Source: Anaerostipes caccae L1-92
Lineage (GTDB): Bacteria; Bacillota; Clostridia; Lachnospirales; Lachnospiraceae
DNA: 64,000 bases
Reading direction: 5' to 3'
NCBI RefSeq assembly: GCF_014467075.1
Contig: NZ_AP023027.1
Location: 3,509,501 to 3,573,500, forward strand
Shown here: positions 32,854 through 41,405 of the stretch, piece after piece
Numbering within the stretch: the first letter of the stretch is position 1
Layout of the letters: the number at the start of each line of letters is the position of its first letter
Program-made: the position numbers and the translations under genes
Notes under the pieces: model-generated
What the model was told of the DNA's origin: nothing
The model's input: the letters and a program-made list of their open reading frames with translations, nothing else
Databases searched by the model: none

Positions 32854-34158
32854 TTAAGAAAGTATCTCTTTGATCAGCGGCTCCGGCATCTTCCTCTCAG
32901 ACTCAATCGTTACGTTTTTCAAAAAATGCTCTTTTGCTTTTGCCAGCTTTTCTTTATCATTGGCGTATATGACTGCCAGCCCTTCTCCTTTTCTTACTGA
33001 CTCTCCTTTTTTCTTCCGGAGTACCAGTCCCACAAACGGGTCGACCGCGCTTTCTTTCGTCTCTCTTCCTCCGCCCAGCAGGAGAGAACAGACCCCGATC
33101 TCCTGGGTATTAAAGGCAGTGACAAATCCGGTTTTTACAGAAGGGATTTCTTCTATATAATCTGCCCTGCAGAAATTTTCCGGATGTTCGATCCAGGACG
33201 GATCTCCACCCTGTGCCATGACAAATTCTGTGAATTTATGCAGCGCGCTCCCGTCCGTGATCTTCTGTTTTAATATTTTTTGTGCCTCCTGCGGCGTTTC
33301 TGCTCTCTCTGCCATACAGAGCATCCGGGAGCCAAGTGTCAGCACAAGCTCCGTAAAATCTTCGGGGCCTTCTCCCTTGAGTGTATCAATGGCCTCTTTT
33401 ACTTCCAGCGCGTTGCCGACTGCTCTCCCCAGAGGCTGATCCATATCTGATATGACCGCTGCCATATTTTTTCCGGCAGTTTTCCCGATCCGGATCATAG
33501 CCTCCGAAAGCTTCCTTGCATCCTCAAAGTTTTTCATAAAAGCACCGCTGCCGCACTTCACATCCAGAAGTATAGCATCTGCTCCGGCTGCAAGCTTTTT
33601 GCTCATAATGCTGCTGGCGATCAGCGAGATCTGATCTACGGTAGCCGTCACGTCACGAAGTGCATATAAAAGCTTATCCGCCGGTGCCAGGTCTTTTGTC
33701 TGTCCCATGATCGCTATGCCCACGGATGCTACCTGTTCCATAAACCTCTCTTCTGTAAGCGCAGTCTGAAATCCCGGAATGCTTTCCAGTTTATCAATGG
33801 TGCCTCCTGTATGCCCCAGTCCTCTTCCCGACATTTTTGTCACAGGAACACCACAGGATGCCGCCAGCGGTCCCAGCGCAAGAGAGGTCTTATCCCCCAC
33901 TCCTCCGGTGCTGTGCTTATCTGCTTTTATACCCGGAATTCCGGACAGATCCAGCCGGTCGCCGCTCTCTGCCATGGCCATCGTGAGTTCAAAGGTTTCC
34001 TGTGTGTCCATTCCCCTGAAATACACTGCCATCATCATTGCCGACATCTGATAATCCGGAATATTTCCATGTAAATAGTGGTCTATCATCCACCTGATTT
34101 CTTCTTTTGAAAGGGAATACCCATCTCTCTTCTTCAAGATCAGATCATACATTCTCAT
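32854..34158 (-). CDS. pdp: Pyrimidine-nucleoside phosphorylase
   Basis: About 434 residues from the ATG at 34158, with AAGGAGG upstream. It belongs to the thymidine/pyrimidine phosphorylase family: 'KADKHSTGGVGDKTSL' (phosphate-binding), 'KMSGRGLGHTGGT' and a C-terminal PYNP domain. It splits thymidine and uridine into base and (deoxy)ribose-1-phosphate for salvage and carbon use. Length is normal. Confidence 0.96.
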   Translation of the reverse strand: MRMYDLILKKRDGYSLSKEEIRWMIDHYLHGNIPDYQMSAMMMAVYFRGMDTQETFELTMAMAESGDRLDLSGIPGIKADKHSTGGVGDKTSLALGPLAASCGVPVTKMSGRGLGHTGGTIDKLESIPGFQTALTEERFMEQVASVGIAIMGQTKDLAPADKLLYALRDVTATVDQISLIASSIMSKKLAAGADAILLDVKCGSGAFMKNFEDARKLSEAMIRIGKTAGKNMAAVISDMDQPLGRAVGNALEVKEAIDTLKGEGPEDFTELVLTLGSRMLCMAERAETPQEAQKILKQKITDGSALHKFTEFVMAQGGDPSWIEHPENFCRADYIEEIPSVKTGFVTAFNTQEIGVCSLLLGGGRETKESAVDPFVGLVLRKKKGESVRKGEGLAVIYANDKEKLAKAKEHFLKNVTIESERKMPEPLIKEILS

Positions 34159-34241
34159 AGGGCCGCCTCCTTTAAGCATACAATGCGTCCATTAATTGAA
34201 TATTTTATCCTTATTGTACCATAATAATAACAGAGTATGTA

Positions 34242-34270
34242 TTGACTTATGTACTTATATCTGAGATAAT
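34242..34270 (+). promoter_or_regulatory. Sigma-A promoter of rubrerythrin gene
   Basis: TTGACT, 17-nt spacer, GATAAT. The start site would fall near the PerR-like palindrome. Confidence 0.65.
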
Positions 34271-34277
34271 AAAACAG

Positions 34278-34292
34278 TAATAATTACTATTA
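34278..34292 (+). promoter_or_regulatory. PerR-box-like operator of rubrerythrin gene
   Basis: TAATAATTACTATTA, a 15-bp 7-1-7 palindrome with one mismatched pair, close to the PerR consensus TTATAATNATTATAA. It sits just after the -10, where a repressor would block transcription. Rubrerythrin genes are typical PerR targets. Confidence 0.5.
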
Positions 34293-34314
34293 TAGAATCA
34301 GGAGGTTATGTGGA

Positions 34315-34854
34315 ATGCCAAATTTAAAAGGAACGAAGACAGAACAGAACTTGATGGCTGCATATGCAGGGGAGTCACAGGCACGTACAAAATACGATTT
34401 TTATGCAAGCCAGGCAAAAAAAGACGGCTATGTGCAGTTCGGCAACATCTTTGCTGAAACCGCATTAAATGAAAAAGAACATGCAAAAATCTGGTTTAAA
34501 CTATTACATGACGGAATGCCTTCAACAGAAGTGAACTTAAAAGATGCTGCTGCGGGAGAAAATTTTGAATGGACAGATATGTATCCAACGTTTGCCAAAG
34601 AAGCAAAAGAGGAAGGTTTCGATGAAATCGCAGCACTGTTTGAGATGGTTGCAGACATCGAAAAACGCCATGACGAACGCTATCAGCAGCTGACAGAAAA
34701 TATCGACAAAGGGATTGTTTACAAGAGAGATACTGAACAGGCATGGATCTGTACAAACTGCGGACATGTACATTACGGAACCGAGGCGCCTGAAGTATGT
34801 CCGGTCTGTGCACATCCGAAAAAATTCTTCCAGATTCATTCAGAAGACTATTAA
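34315..34854 (+). CDS. rbr: Rubrerythrin
   Basis: A 179-residue protein. The N-terminal four-helix ferritin-like domain (about 1-140) carries diiron ligands in '[12 protein letters not shown]', '[10 protein letters not shown]' and 'EKRHDERY'. The C-terminal rubredoxin domain (about 145-179) has '[10 protein letters not shown]' and '[11 protein letters not shown]'. It reduces hydrogen peroxide in anaerobes. AGGAGG precedes the ATG. Confidence 0.97.
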   Translation: MPNLKGTKTEQNLMAAYAGESQARTKYDFYASQAKKDGYVQFGNIFAETALNEKEHAKIWFKLLHDGMPSTEVNLKDAAAGENFEWTDMYPTFAKEAKEEGFDEIAALFEMVADIEKRHDERYQQLTENIDKGIVYKRDTEQAWICTNCGHVHYGTEAPEVCPVCAHPKKFFQIHSEDY

Positions 34855-34878
34855 GAAAACAGAGACGGCAGCAAAAAG

Positions 34879-34907
34879 CCGCGGCAGACTTTAAAGTCCT
34901 GCCGCGG
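34879..34907. terminator. Bidirectional terminator between rbr and the secreted protein gene
   Basis: CCGCGGCAG / CTGCCGCGG, a 9-bp stem extended by an inner ACTTT/AAAGT pairing, with T-runs on both strands. Confidence 0.9.
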
Positions 34908-34911
34908 TTTT

Positions 34912-35724
34912 TTAATAAAAGTTCCGTATCCACTGATCTACCCTGCGTGCTGAGGGATAGATTCTTTTTTGCTTCTTTGTTTTAAGATTGATTCTGTAAT
35001 ATCTCATTGTCCCGGAGACCGGTTTTGCATAGACCAGTGACCGGCTGCTGAAAGACAGCACCGAAGACGGGCTTTTGATCTTTTTTGAATGAACCTTTCT
35101 GCCTTTTCCGTTAAGCTTCCTGCTCACAAGGCGGTCCGTACTCTTTGTGTGCTGCCGGTTGTAAGTGCATTCCAGATAATAAAGCCGTTTTCCATAGATT
35201 TTCATCCTCGCCTGGTTGGCTTTTTTCGTGATACACTTTGCCTTTTTGCCGTTTGTCCTGCTCACATAGATCGGAACACTTCTCGCATCGGTGGCAAATC
35301 CATTTGTATAAAGCCTGTTTCCTGAAATCAGCATGTGACGCACGTTCCGTCGCACAAGATACTTTTTCTTCGTCTTCAGATTGAAACGATACAGATGCTG
35401 ATCGGAATCATAGGGGTAAACAGAATAATACAGCCATTTTCCATATTCGGCCTTTACCGTTATGCCATAAGTATTCTGATGCGTCAGCAGTTTCTTCCAT
35501 TTTCCTTTTTTCTTCCGATACAGCATGGCTTTCGGACGGCTTCCCTGATTTTTGACTGATGCCTTATAGCGGTGTTTTCCCACTTTATAAATATTGTTTT
35601 CTGAATAAGCTGCATACTTTGCAGATGCTGCCGAAGCCTCCCTCGGAGCTGAAAATGTAATACTGAGCAATCCTGTAAATAAAAGAACGGTCAGTCTCCG
35701 AAATATTTTTCCTGATTTTTTCAT
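34912..35724 (-). CDS. Secreted basic protein with beta-propeller-like repeats
   Basis: A 270-residue protein with a signal peptide (about 1-33, Ala-X-Ala at 'EASAASA'). The mature part is very Lys/Arg-rich and contains repeats of the form 'G-x-x-L-Y-Y' plus 'Y-R-x-N-L-K-T-K-K' at regular distance ('LYRFNLKTKKKYLV', 'RYYRINLKTKKQKRI'). This resembles DUF5050-type propeller modules common in Lachnospiraceae. It may bind the anionic cell wall; this is inference. It is a single gene bounded by terminators. Confidence 0.7.
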   Translation of the reverse strand: MKKSGKIFRRLTVLLFTGLLSITFSAPREASAASAKYAAYSENNIYKVGKHRYKASVKNQGSRPKAMLYRKKKGKWKKLLTHQNTYGITVKAEYGKWLYYSVYPYDSDQHLYRFNLKTKKKYLVRRNVRHMLISGNRLYTNGFATDARSVPIYVSRTNGKKAKCITKKANQARMKIYGKRLYYLECTYNRQHTKSTDRLVSRKLNGKGRKVHSKKIKSPSSVLSFSSRSLVYAKPVSGTMRYYRINLKTKKQKRIYPSARRVDQWIRNFY

Positions 35725-35754
35725 ACCTATGCCCTTCCCCTCATTGTAAGAAAA

Positions 35755-35785
35755 AGCACACAGGAACCATAAATTCCTATGTGCT
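35755..35785 (-). terminator. Terminator after the Thr/Glu-rich lipoprotein gene
   Basis: AGCACA-CAGGAA pairs with TTCCTA-TGTGCT around a 7-nt loop (one mismatch), followed on either side by T or A runs. Confidence 0.75.
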
Positions 35786-35793
35786 TTTTACGC

Positions 35794-36249
35794 TTATTTT
35801 TTCTTCACGGATAAAATCTGCATGTTTGCCTGGCCTTCCAATGCTCCGTAAGTAAAGGAGATCTTTGTGCCCGGTTCCATGTCATTTAAGGCATCCATAA
35901 CCTTTTCATCCTCAATGATGAACGTCTTGTATTCCCCGTTGGACATCTTTACTTCCACTGAATTACTGTCGCCGAAACCATTGTACACTCCAGTTGCACT
36001 TACCGGTTTCTTCTTCTCATCCTTTTTGTCTGCGATCGTCGCTTCTGTGGTAGTTTTGCCCGCTTCCGTTGTCGCTTCCGTCTCCTCGGTAGCCACCGTA
36101 GAAACTTCCTCGCTGGCCGTCGTCTCCTCTGATTCAGCCGTTGTGGCTTCTGTGGAAACCTCAGAACTCGGACTCTTCTTTCCGCATGCCATCAGGCCGA
36201 CAGCCCCGATCATCAGCATACATGTTATAAGTAAATATTTCTTTCTCAT
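35794..36249 (-). CDS. Lipoprotein with Thr/Glu-rich linker
   Basis: About 151 residues from the ATG at 36249 (GGAGGAA upstream). Lipobox 'GLMAC' near residue 21. A low-complexity Thr/Glu/Ser linker (about 28-80) is followed by a small beta domain ('VYNGFGDSNSVEVKMSNGEY', 'IIEDEKVMDALNDMEPGTKI') that may be an OB-like fold. Extracellular, membrane-anchored. Function unknown. Confidence 0.7.
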   Translation of the reverse strand: MRKKYLLITCMLMIGAVGLMACGKKSPSSEVSTEATTAESEETTASEEVSTVATEETEATTEAGKTTTEATIADKKDEKKKPVSATGVYNGFGDSNSVEVKMSNGEYKTFIIEDEKVMDALNDMEPGTKISFTYGALEGQANMQILSVKKK

Positions 36250-36340
36250 GATTTCGTTCCTCCAATTGTACTTCTGTAACATTTGTAACATTTAGATTAG
36301 TACCAGTATACTTCATTTTTTTCCGAATTACAAGACGATA

Positions 36341-36369
36341 TCATATCCGGCACCCCGGGCACATACAAT
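36341..36369 (+). promoter_or_regulatory. Sigma-E-like promoter of the CotS-family gene
   Basis: TCATATC, 14-nt spacer, CATACAAT, matching the sigma-E consensus (kmATATT / CATACAnT) at all but one position. It lies about 30 nt before the GTG start. Confidence 0.6.
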
Positions 36370-36398
36370 TAGAGGTAGAACTTTGAGGAGGGCATATT

Positions 36399-37373
36399 GT
36401 GAACGACAAATACAAAATACTTTTAGATCAATATGATCTGCATGTTGATTATTTAAAAAGAGGCCGCGGCGAGATCATCTGCGGCACTGATCAGGGGTTA
36501 TTTGCCCTGTCTGCTACGAAACTGTCCGAAGAACGTCTGGCTGTCGAGCATCAGTGGAAAGAAGAATTGATTGACCAGGGATTTACAAAAATTGACCAAT
36601 ATATCGAAAACAAAGAACATGAATTTATTTCTTATGATAAATACTATGAGCCTTTTGTTATGAGAAGGACTTTCAATGGTACAGAATGCAATATCCACTC
36701 TCCTTCCGATCTGTCTTCCGCCTGCAGGAATCTTGCCTCTTTCCACCGCGCGTCAGGCAGAATTCCCTACCGTGCGGACTACGGAACGCCTCATTTCTCC
36801 CTGACAAAAAGCTATCATCAGCGGAGACGGGAGCTCAAAAGTATTTGGAAATATATCGGGAGCAGAAAGAACAAAGGAGACTTCGAGTATCTTTTTTTGC
36901 AGGAAATTCAGCCATTTTGGAAACAGCTTGAGGATTCCAGCGCAAAAATGGAAGAACTTACAGGGTTAAGGGAAGGATGGTGCCACGGTTCCTACAACCA
37001 TCACAATGTATTGATGGGACCCCATGGGACTGCTACACTTCACTTTGAACATTTTTATTATGGCTATCCTCTGACCGATCTGTATTATTTTATCCGAAAG
37101 GCTCTGGAAAAAAATGAGTATCAGTTCAGTATCTGTGAGACTATGCTGAAAGGCTACAGTAAGGTTCAGCGCCTCACAATGAATGATTATTCTTTTTTGT
37201 ATGTGCTTTTTTTATACCCGGAAAAGCTTTGGAAAATCTCAAATCAGTACATGAATCATAAAAAACACTGGGTATCTCCAAGATATCTCAATAAGCTTCA
37301 GGATATTGTTGATTTAAAAGAAAAAAGAGAGAAATTTCTTTTACAATATCACAACTTTTATAATGTTTTTTAG
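36399..37373 (+). CDS. CotS-family spore coat protein (kinase-like fold)
   Basis: A 324-residue protein from a GTG with GGAGG upstream. It belongs to the CotS/YsxE/YutH group, which have an aminoglycoside-phosphotransferase-like fold: 'LREGWCHGSYNHHNVLMG' corresponds to the catalytic loop (H-G-D/S-x-x-x-x-N) and 'LHFEHFYYGYPLTDLYYFI' to the metal loop. The catalytic Asp of kinases is Ser and the DFG-like Asp is replaced by Glu, so activity is doubtful. A sigma-E-like promoter supports mother-cell expression during sporulation. Confidence 0.85.
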   Translation: MNDKYKILLDQYDLHVDYLKRGRGEIICGTDQGLFALSATKLSEERLAVEHQWKEELIDQGFTKIDQYIENKEHEFISYDKYYEPFVMRRTFNGTECNIHSPSDLSSACRNLASFHRASGRIPYRADYGTPHFSLTKSYHQRRRELKSIWKYIGSRKNKGDFEYLFLQEIQPFWKQLEDSSAKMEELTGLREGWCHGSYNHHNVLMGPHGTATLHFEHFYYGYPLTDLYYFIRKALEKNEYQFSICETMLKGYSKVQRLTMNDYSFLYVLFLYPEKLWKISNQYMNHKKHWVSPRYLNKLQDIVDLKEKREKFLLQYHNFYNVF

Positions 37374-37427
37374 GCCCAGATAAGTTATAATAAAACATAA
37401 GGAAAAACGTAAAGGAGGAGCACTACT

Positions 37428-39152
37428 ATGAACTATCAGGAAACATATCAGGAATGGCTTAACAATCCATATTTTGATGAAGCTACAAAAGAGGAACTTA
37501 AGAACATTCAGGATGATGACAACGAGATCAAAGAGCGGTTTTACTCTGACCTGGCTTTTGGAACAGCAGGCCTTCGCGGGATCATCGGTGCCGGCATCAA
37601 CCGTATGAATATCTATGTAGTCCGCAAGGCGACTCAGGGACTCGCAGACTACATTCTGGAACAGGGCACGGACAAAAAGCGCGTTGCCATTGCTTTTGAT
37701 TCCCGGCATATGTCTCCGGAATTTGCTGACGAAGCAGCGCTGTGCCTGGCAGCAAACGGCATCAAAGCATATATTTTTGAATCACTCCGTCCGACCCCGG
37801 AATTGTCCTTTGCAGTCCGCTACTATAACTGCATTGCTGGAATTAACATTACTGCCAGCCACAATCCTCCGGAATATAACGGCTATAAAGTATACTGGGA
37901 GGACGGTGCGCAGTTTACGCCGCCTCACGACAAAGGGGTAACCGCCAAGGTCAACGCCGTCACAGATATTTCCAAGGTTAAGACCATGTCCAGGGAAGAT
38001 GCAGTCAGTGCCGGATTATATGAGGTAATCGGCTCAGAAGTCGACGATGCATACATCGCCGAAGTAGAAAAGCAAGTACATAATCAGGATGCGATTGACC
38101 AGATGGCATCCAAATTAAAAATTGTTTATACTCCTCTGCACGGAACAGGAAATCTCCCTGTCCGCCGCGTATTAAAAGATTTAGGATTCCAGAATGTCTA
38201 TGTAGTGCCGGAGCAGGAACTTCCCGACGGGGCTTTTCCAACCGTAAGCTATCCAAATCCGGAATCCAAAGAGGCATTTGAACTTGGCCTGAAGCTTGCC
38301 AGAGAAAAGGATGCCGACCTTGTATTGGCAACAGATCCTGATGCCGACCGTCTCGGAGTCTATGTGAAAGATTCAAAGACCGGAGACTATATCGCTCTGA
38401 CCGGCAACATGTCCGGTTCTCTTCTGTGTGAATATGTCCTAAGCCAGAAGAAAGCCATGAACGGATCACTTCCGGATGACGGAGCCGTTGTAAAATCGAT
38501 TGTCACAACCAATCTGGTAGACGCAGTGGCTGACGGCTACGGCGTAAACCTGATCGAAGTGCTCACAGGATTCAAATTCATCGGACAGCAGATGCTGAAC
38601 TTTGAAAATACAGGCAAAGGAACTTACCTGTTCGGTCTGGAAGAAAGCTACGGCTGCCTGATCGGAACTTATGCAAGGGATAAAGATGCGGTATCCGCAA
38701 CTGTGGCACTCTGTGAAGCTGCTGCATATTATATGACTCAGGGCAAGACCTTGTGGGATGCAATGACCGACATGTATGAGAAGTACGGCTATTATCTGGA
38801 TAAAGTGAAAGCCCTTGAATTCGCAGGACTGGACGGAGCTGAAAAGATCCAGAACATGCTCAAGTCTCTGAGAGAGAACCCGCCGAAAGAAATCGGAGGG
38901 CTCAAGGTATTAAAATCCCGCGATTACCAGAACGACACGATCACGGATCTTACCACCGGTGAGACAGTGCCAACCGGACTTCCAGCTTCTAATGTACTCT
39001 ACTACGAATTAGAAAACAACGCATGGCTTTGCGTGCGCCCTTCCGGAACCGAGCCTAAGATCAAGTTCTACTATGGGGTGAAAGGTTCCTCCATGGAGGA
39101 TGCAGAAGCTATCGGTGCCAAGATCGAGACCTGGGTAGGACAGTTTTCATAA
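37428..39152 (+). CDS. pgcA: Phosphoglucomutase / phosphomannomutase family enzyme
   Basis: A 574-residue alpha-D-phosphohexomutase. The phosphoserine loop 'TASHNPPEYNGYKVY', the metal loop 'TDPDADRLG', the sugar-binding 'GLEESYG' and the C-terminal phosphate loop 'RPSGTEPKIKFY' are all intact. It interconverts glucose-1-phosphate and glucose-6-phosphate (possibly also mannose or pentose phosphates) for glycogen and envelope sugars. AAAGGAGG precedes the ATG. Monocistronic, with a terminator 20 nt downstream. Confidence 0.95.
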   Translation: MNYQETYQEWLNNPYFDEATKEELKNIQDDDNEIKERFYSDLAFGTAGLRGIIGAGINRMNIYVVRKATQGLADYILEQGTDKKRVAIAFDSRHMSPEFADEAALCLAANGIKAYIFESLRPTPELSFAVRYYNCIAGINITASHNPPEYNGYKVYWEDGAQFTPPHDKGVTAKVNAVTDISKVKTMSREDAVSAGLYEVIGSEVDDAYIAEVEKQVHNQDAIDQMASKLKIVYTPLHGTGNLPVRRVLKDLGFQNVYVVPEQELPDGAFPTVSYPNPESKEAFELGLKLAREKDADLVLATDPDADRLGVYVKDSKTGDYIALTGNMSGSLLCEYVLSQKKAMNGSLPDDGAVVKSIVTTNLVDAVADGYGVNLIEVLTGFKFIGQQMLNFENTGKGTYLFGLEESYGCLIGTYARDKDAVSATVALCEAAAYYMTQGKTLWDAMTDMYEKYGYYLDKVKALEFAGLDGAEKIQNMLKSLRENPPKEIGGLKVLKSRDYQNDTITDLTTGETVPTGLPASNVLYYELENNAWLCVRPSGTEPKIKFYYGVKGSSMEDAEAIGAKIETWVGQFS

Positions 39153-39172
39153 TCATGAATCTATGACAGAAA

Positions 39173-39202
39173 AGACGGATCAGGAGGATTCCTGCTCCGT
39201 CT
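39173..39202 (+). terminator. Terminator after pgcA
   Basis: AGACGGA / TCCGTCT with an inner CAGGA/TCCTG pairing, then T(6). Confidence 0.9.
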
Positions 39203-39277
39203 TTTTTCTGCCCTGTTTATGTGATAAAATGAATGTAATAAAACTTCGGCACAAGCATTACAGACAGGAGGTTGATT

Positions 39278-40699
39278 ATGGGCGGATATCAGATAAAAGT
39301 CATCATAAAAAACAGCAGGCCACCGATGTGGAGACGTATATTCATTCCTGACTGTATATCATTTTCCGGTCTCCACGAAATTATACAGGCCGCATTCCAA
39401 AAATCCGGGCGGTGTCTGTTTCGTTTTGAAATCCCTGTGCACCATCAAAGAATCTTTGATAATTCTCTGCTGATCGATTCTTACATGAAGGATAAACAAT
39501 TTATTGATTACACATATATTTTAAAGGGAAAGACAGAGTTTCGGATAGAGACAGAAAAATTAATCCCCGCTTACCAAAACCGTTTTCCGGAAATCATAAA
39601 ATATAAAGGCGATTTCCGTGCAGATACCCGTTTGGAAGATCTCAATCTCTCTATGAAGGAAAACCTCTGCTTCTTGGAGGACGGAACAAAGGAGCCTTCA
39701 GAAACCCTCAGAAAAAAAACAGAAGACGTCCCGCCCTCTTTTTCTTCCGATTCCCTCAGGGATGTTTATCTTCAGTATACAAAAGATGATCTTCTGGAGA
39801 TTGCCCATATCCATCAGCTGGACCACTGTTCACAGATGGAAAAGCCTGATCTGGCCTCATATCTTTCTGAATATATCATAAAACCTGACGCTATGGGCAG
39901 CTTTTTTCTGACCCTTACGGATCTTGAGATCCGGGCATTTGAAGCTGCGCTGGATGGATACTTCCCCATTGATGACGAAGATATCTTTGATGCCTTTCTG
40001 GACGGAGGCTACTGTGCCGTTGATGAGGATGACGAAATTTATATTCCGCCGGATGTATCTGCATCCTACTCCGCCATGAATACTGAGAATTTCAGGAAAC
40101 GCAGGGAACTGACATGGAAACAGATTCAGTACTGTTATTACTGTGTCCGTATTTTCGGAGCCGCGCCGCTTGAGCATATTGCAGAACTGTACAACGAGTA
40201 TGAGCAGGTACAGATCACGCCCAGGGACCTGATCAACCTTTATTTTCTGCCAAGCCCTCATGCCTTCAGTTTCGGATATCATAATAAAATGTTTGTAGAC
40301 TCTATGCTTCTTGAAGATCCCAGCCTCCTTGAGGATATTTCTTCGATCCGGAAGGACTATGCCTATTATCATCCATCCCGTGAAGAAATTTTTCAGGGAA
40401 CCTTTGATAATGGTCAGGCATCTCTGAAATTTACTTCTTATCTGGTTGATGAGCTGGGATTTCAAGTGACAGAAGCTGTGGATCTCACAAATCGGATCTC
40501 TTATATTATGAAGGTTGGAGCTGATCCGGAACAGATCTTTGAGATGCTTCAAAAAGGCGATGTAGCCTTTGCAGATCAGGAACAGGCAGACAACTTTGCG
40601 GGGAGGATGATGGATCTTTATGCGGACACCCGCCTGTTCATAGCTTCCGGCCATACCCCTGCAGAACTGGAACAGATGGAACATCAGGAAGATTCCTGA
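39278..40699 (+). CDS. PRiA4_ORF3-like domain protein
   Basis: About 473 residues from the ATG at 39278, with AGGAGG 7 nt upstream. Residues about 1-150 match the plasmid pRiA4b ORF3 family ('YQIKVIIKNSRPPMWRRIFI', then 'LHEIIQAAFQ'), first noted in plasmid and IS passenger proteins. The remaining 320 residues are helical and acidic with no known domain. No signal peptide. It stands alone between pgcA and the convergent dut. Function unknown. Confidence 0.75.
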   Translation: MGGYQIKVIIKNSRPPMWRRIFIPDCISFSGLHEIIQAAFQKSGRCLFRFEIPVHHQRIFDNSLLIDSYMKDKQFIDYTYILKGKTEFRIETEKLIPAYQNRFPEIIKYKGDFRADTRLEDLNLSMKENLCFLEDGTKEPSETLRKKTEDVPPSFSSDSLRDVYLQYTKDDLLEIAHIHQLDHCSQMEKPDLASYLSEYIIKPDAMGSFFLTLTDLEIRAFEAALDGYFPIDDEDIFDAFLDGGYCAVDEDDEIYIPPDVSASYSAMNTENFRKRRELTWKQIQYCYYCVRIFGAAPLEHIAELYNEYEQVQITPRDLINLYFLPSPHAFSFGYHNKMFVDSMLLEDPSLLEDISSIRKDYAYYHPSREEIFQGTFDNGQASLKFTSYLVDELGFQVTEAVDLTNRISYIMKVGADPEQIFEMLQKGDVAFADQEQADNFAGRMMDLYADTRLFIASGHTPAELEQMEHQEDS

Positions 40700-40844
40700 A
40701 GCCATTCACCTTTTTTTCATTACAGATGTTTCTATACTAGAAGGTATTATGGAAGTTATATAACTTTTCTCCTGAATATCATATCATTGGCCACTAACTC
40801 TCAAAAACGTGATATTTACATATTCAGGCATATACTTTCTGTCA

Positions 40845-40881
40845 AAAAAAGACCCTGCCCTTTAAAGGCAAGGTCTTTTTT
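40845..40881. terminator. Bidirectional terminator downstream of dut
   Basis: AAAAAAGACC-TGCC pairs with GGCA-GGTCTTTTTT around TTTAAA, with one mismatch. It serves dut on the minus strand and could also stop transcription from the PRiA4_ORF3-like gene. Confidence 0.8.
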
Positions 40882-40884
40882 CTG

Positions 40885-41397
40885 TTATTTGGTTGTGCTG
40901 CCGAATCCGCCGTTGCGGACTTCTTTTGCATCATCGTCTATGGTCACACCATATTCCATAAAAATACCCTGTACGATCCCAGTTCCTGCTTCTACTCTCA
41001 CAATTTTTCCTTCATTGGAATCATTGGTGAGCTTGACAAAAATATGTCCCTCGTTGTCTGAATAAAAGTAATCACTGTCGATAATCCCCACCGTATTGTT
41101 CATCTGAAGGCGGAACTTAAACCCAAGGCCGCTGCGCGGAAACAGATTCAGTACCCAGCTTTCTTCCATATACACACGAATGCCTGTCGGAATCTTGATC
41201 GTCTCACCCGGTTTGAGTTCAAAGTCAACCGGACTGTAAAAGTCGTATCCGGCGGAACCTCTGGTAGCCCTCTTTGGAAGCTCAATACTGTCAAAAATCT
41301 GTCTCACTTCATCCTCGGAGGTACCTTCAAAGGTATCCTGCCAGCTTTCTAAAAACTGTCCAAAACTTACTTTATGGAACTGTGCAATCTTTTTCAT
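40885..41397 (-). CDS. dut: dUTP diphosphatase (trimeric type)
   Basis: A 170-residue dUTPase. Motif 1 'GSAGYDFYSPVD', motif 2 'PRSGLGFKFRLQ', motif 3 'NTVGIIDSDYFY' and the C-terminal motif 5 'RNGGFGSTTK' are visible. A 40-residue N-terminal extension precedes the fold. It hydrolyses dUTP to dUMP, keeping uracil out of DNA. It follows pgi by 8 nt, so the two are one transcript. Confidence 0.93.
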   Translation of the reverse strand: MKKIAQFHKVSFGQFLESWQDTFEGTSEDEVRQIFDSIELPKRATRGSAGYDFYSPVDFELKPGETIKIPTGIRVYMEESWVLNLFPRSGLGFKFRLQMNNTVGIIDSDYFYSDNEGHIFVKLTNDSNEGKIVRVEAGTGIVQGIFMEYGVTIDDDAKEVRNGGFGSTTK

Positions 41398-41405
41398 TTG
41401 TTCTC

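Noticed and set aside
37341..37427. Sigma-A promoter directly before pgcA
   Set aside because: A TATAAT is present but no acceptable -35 lies 16-18 bp upstream, so it was not listed.
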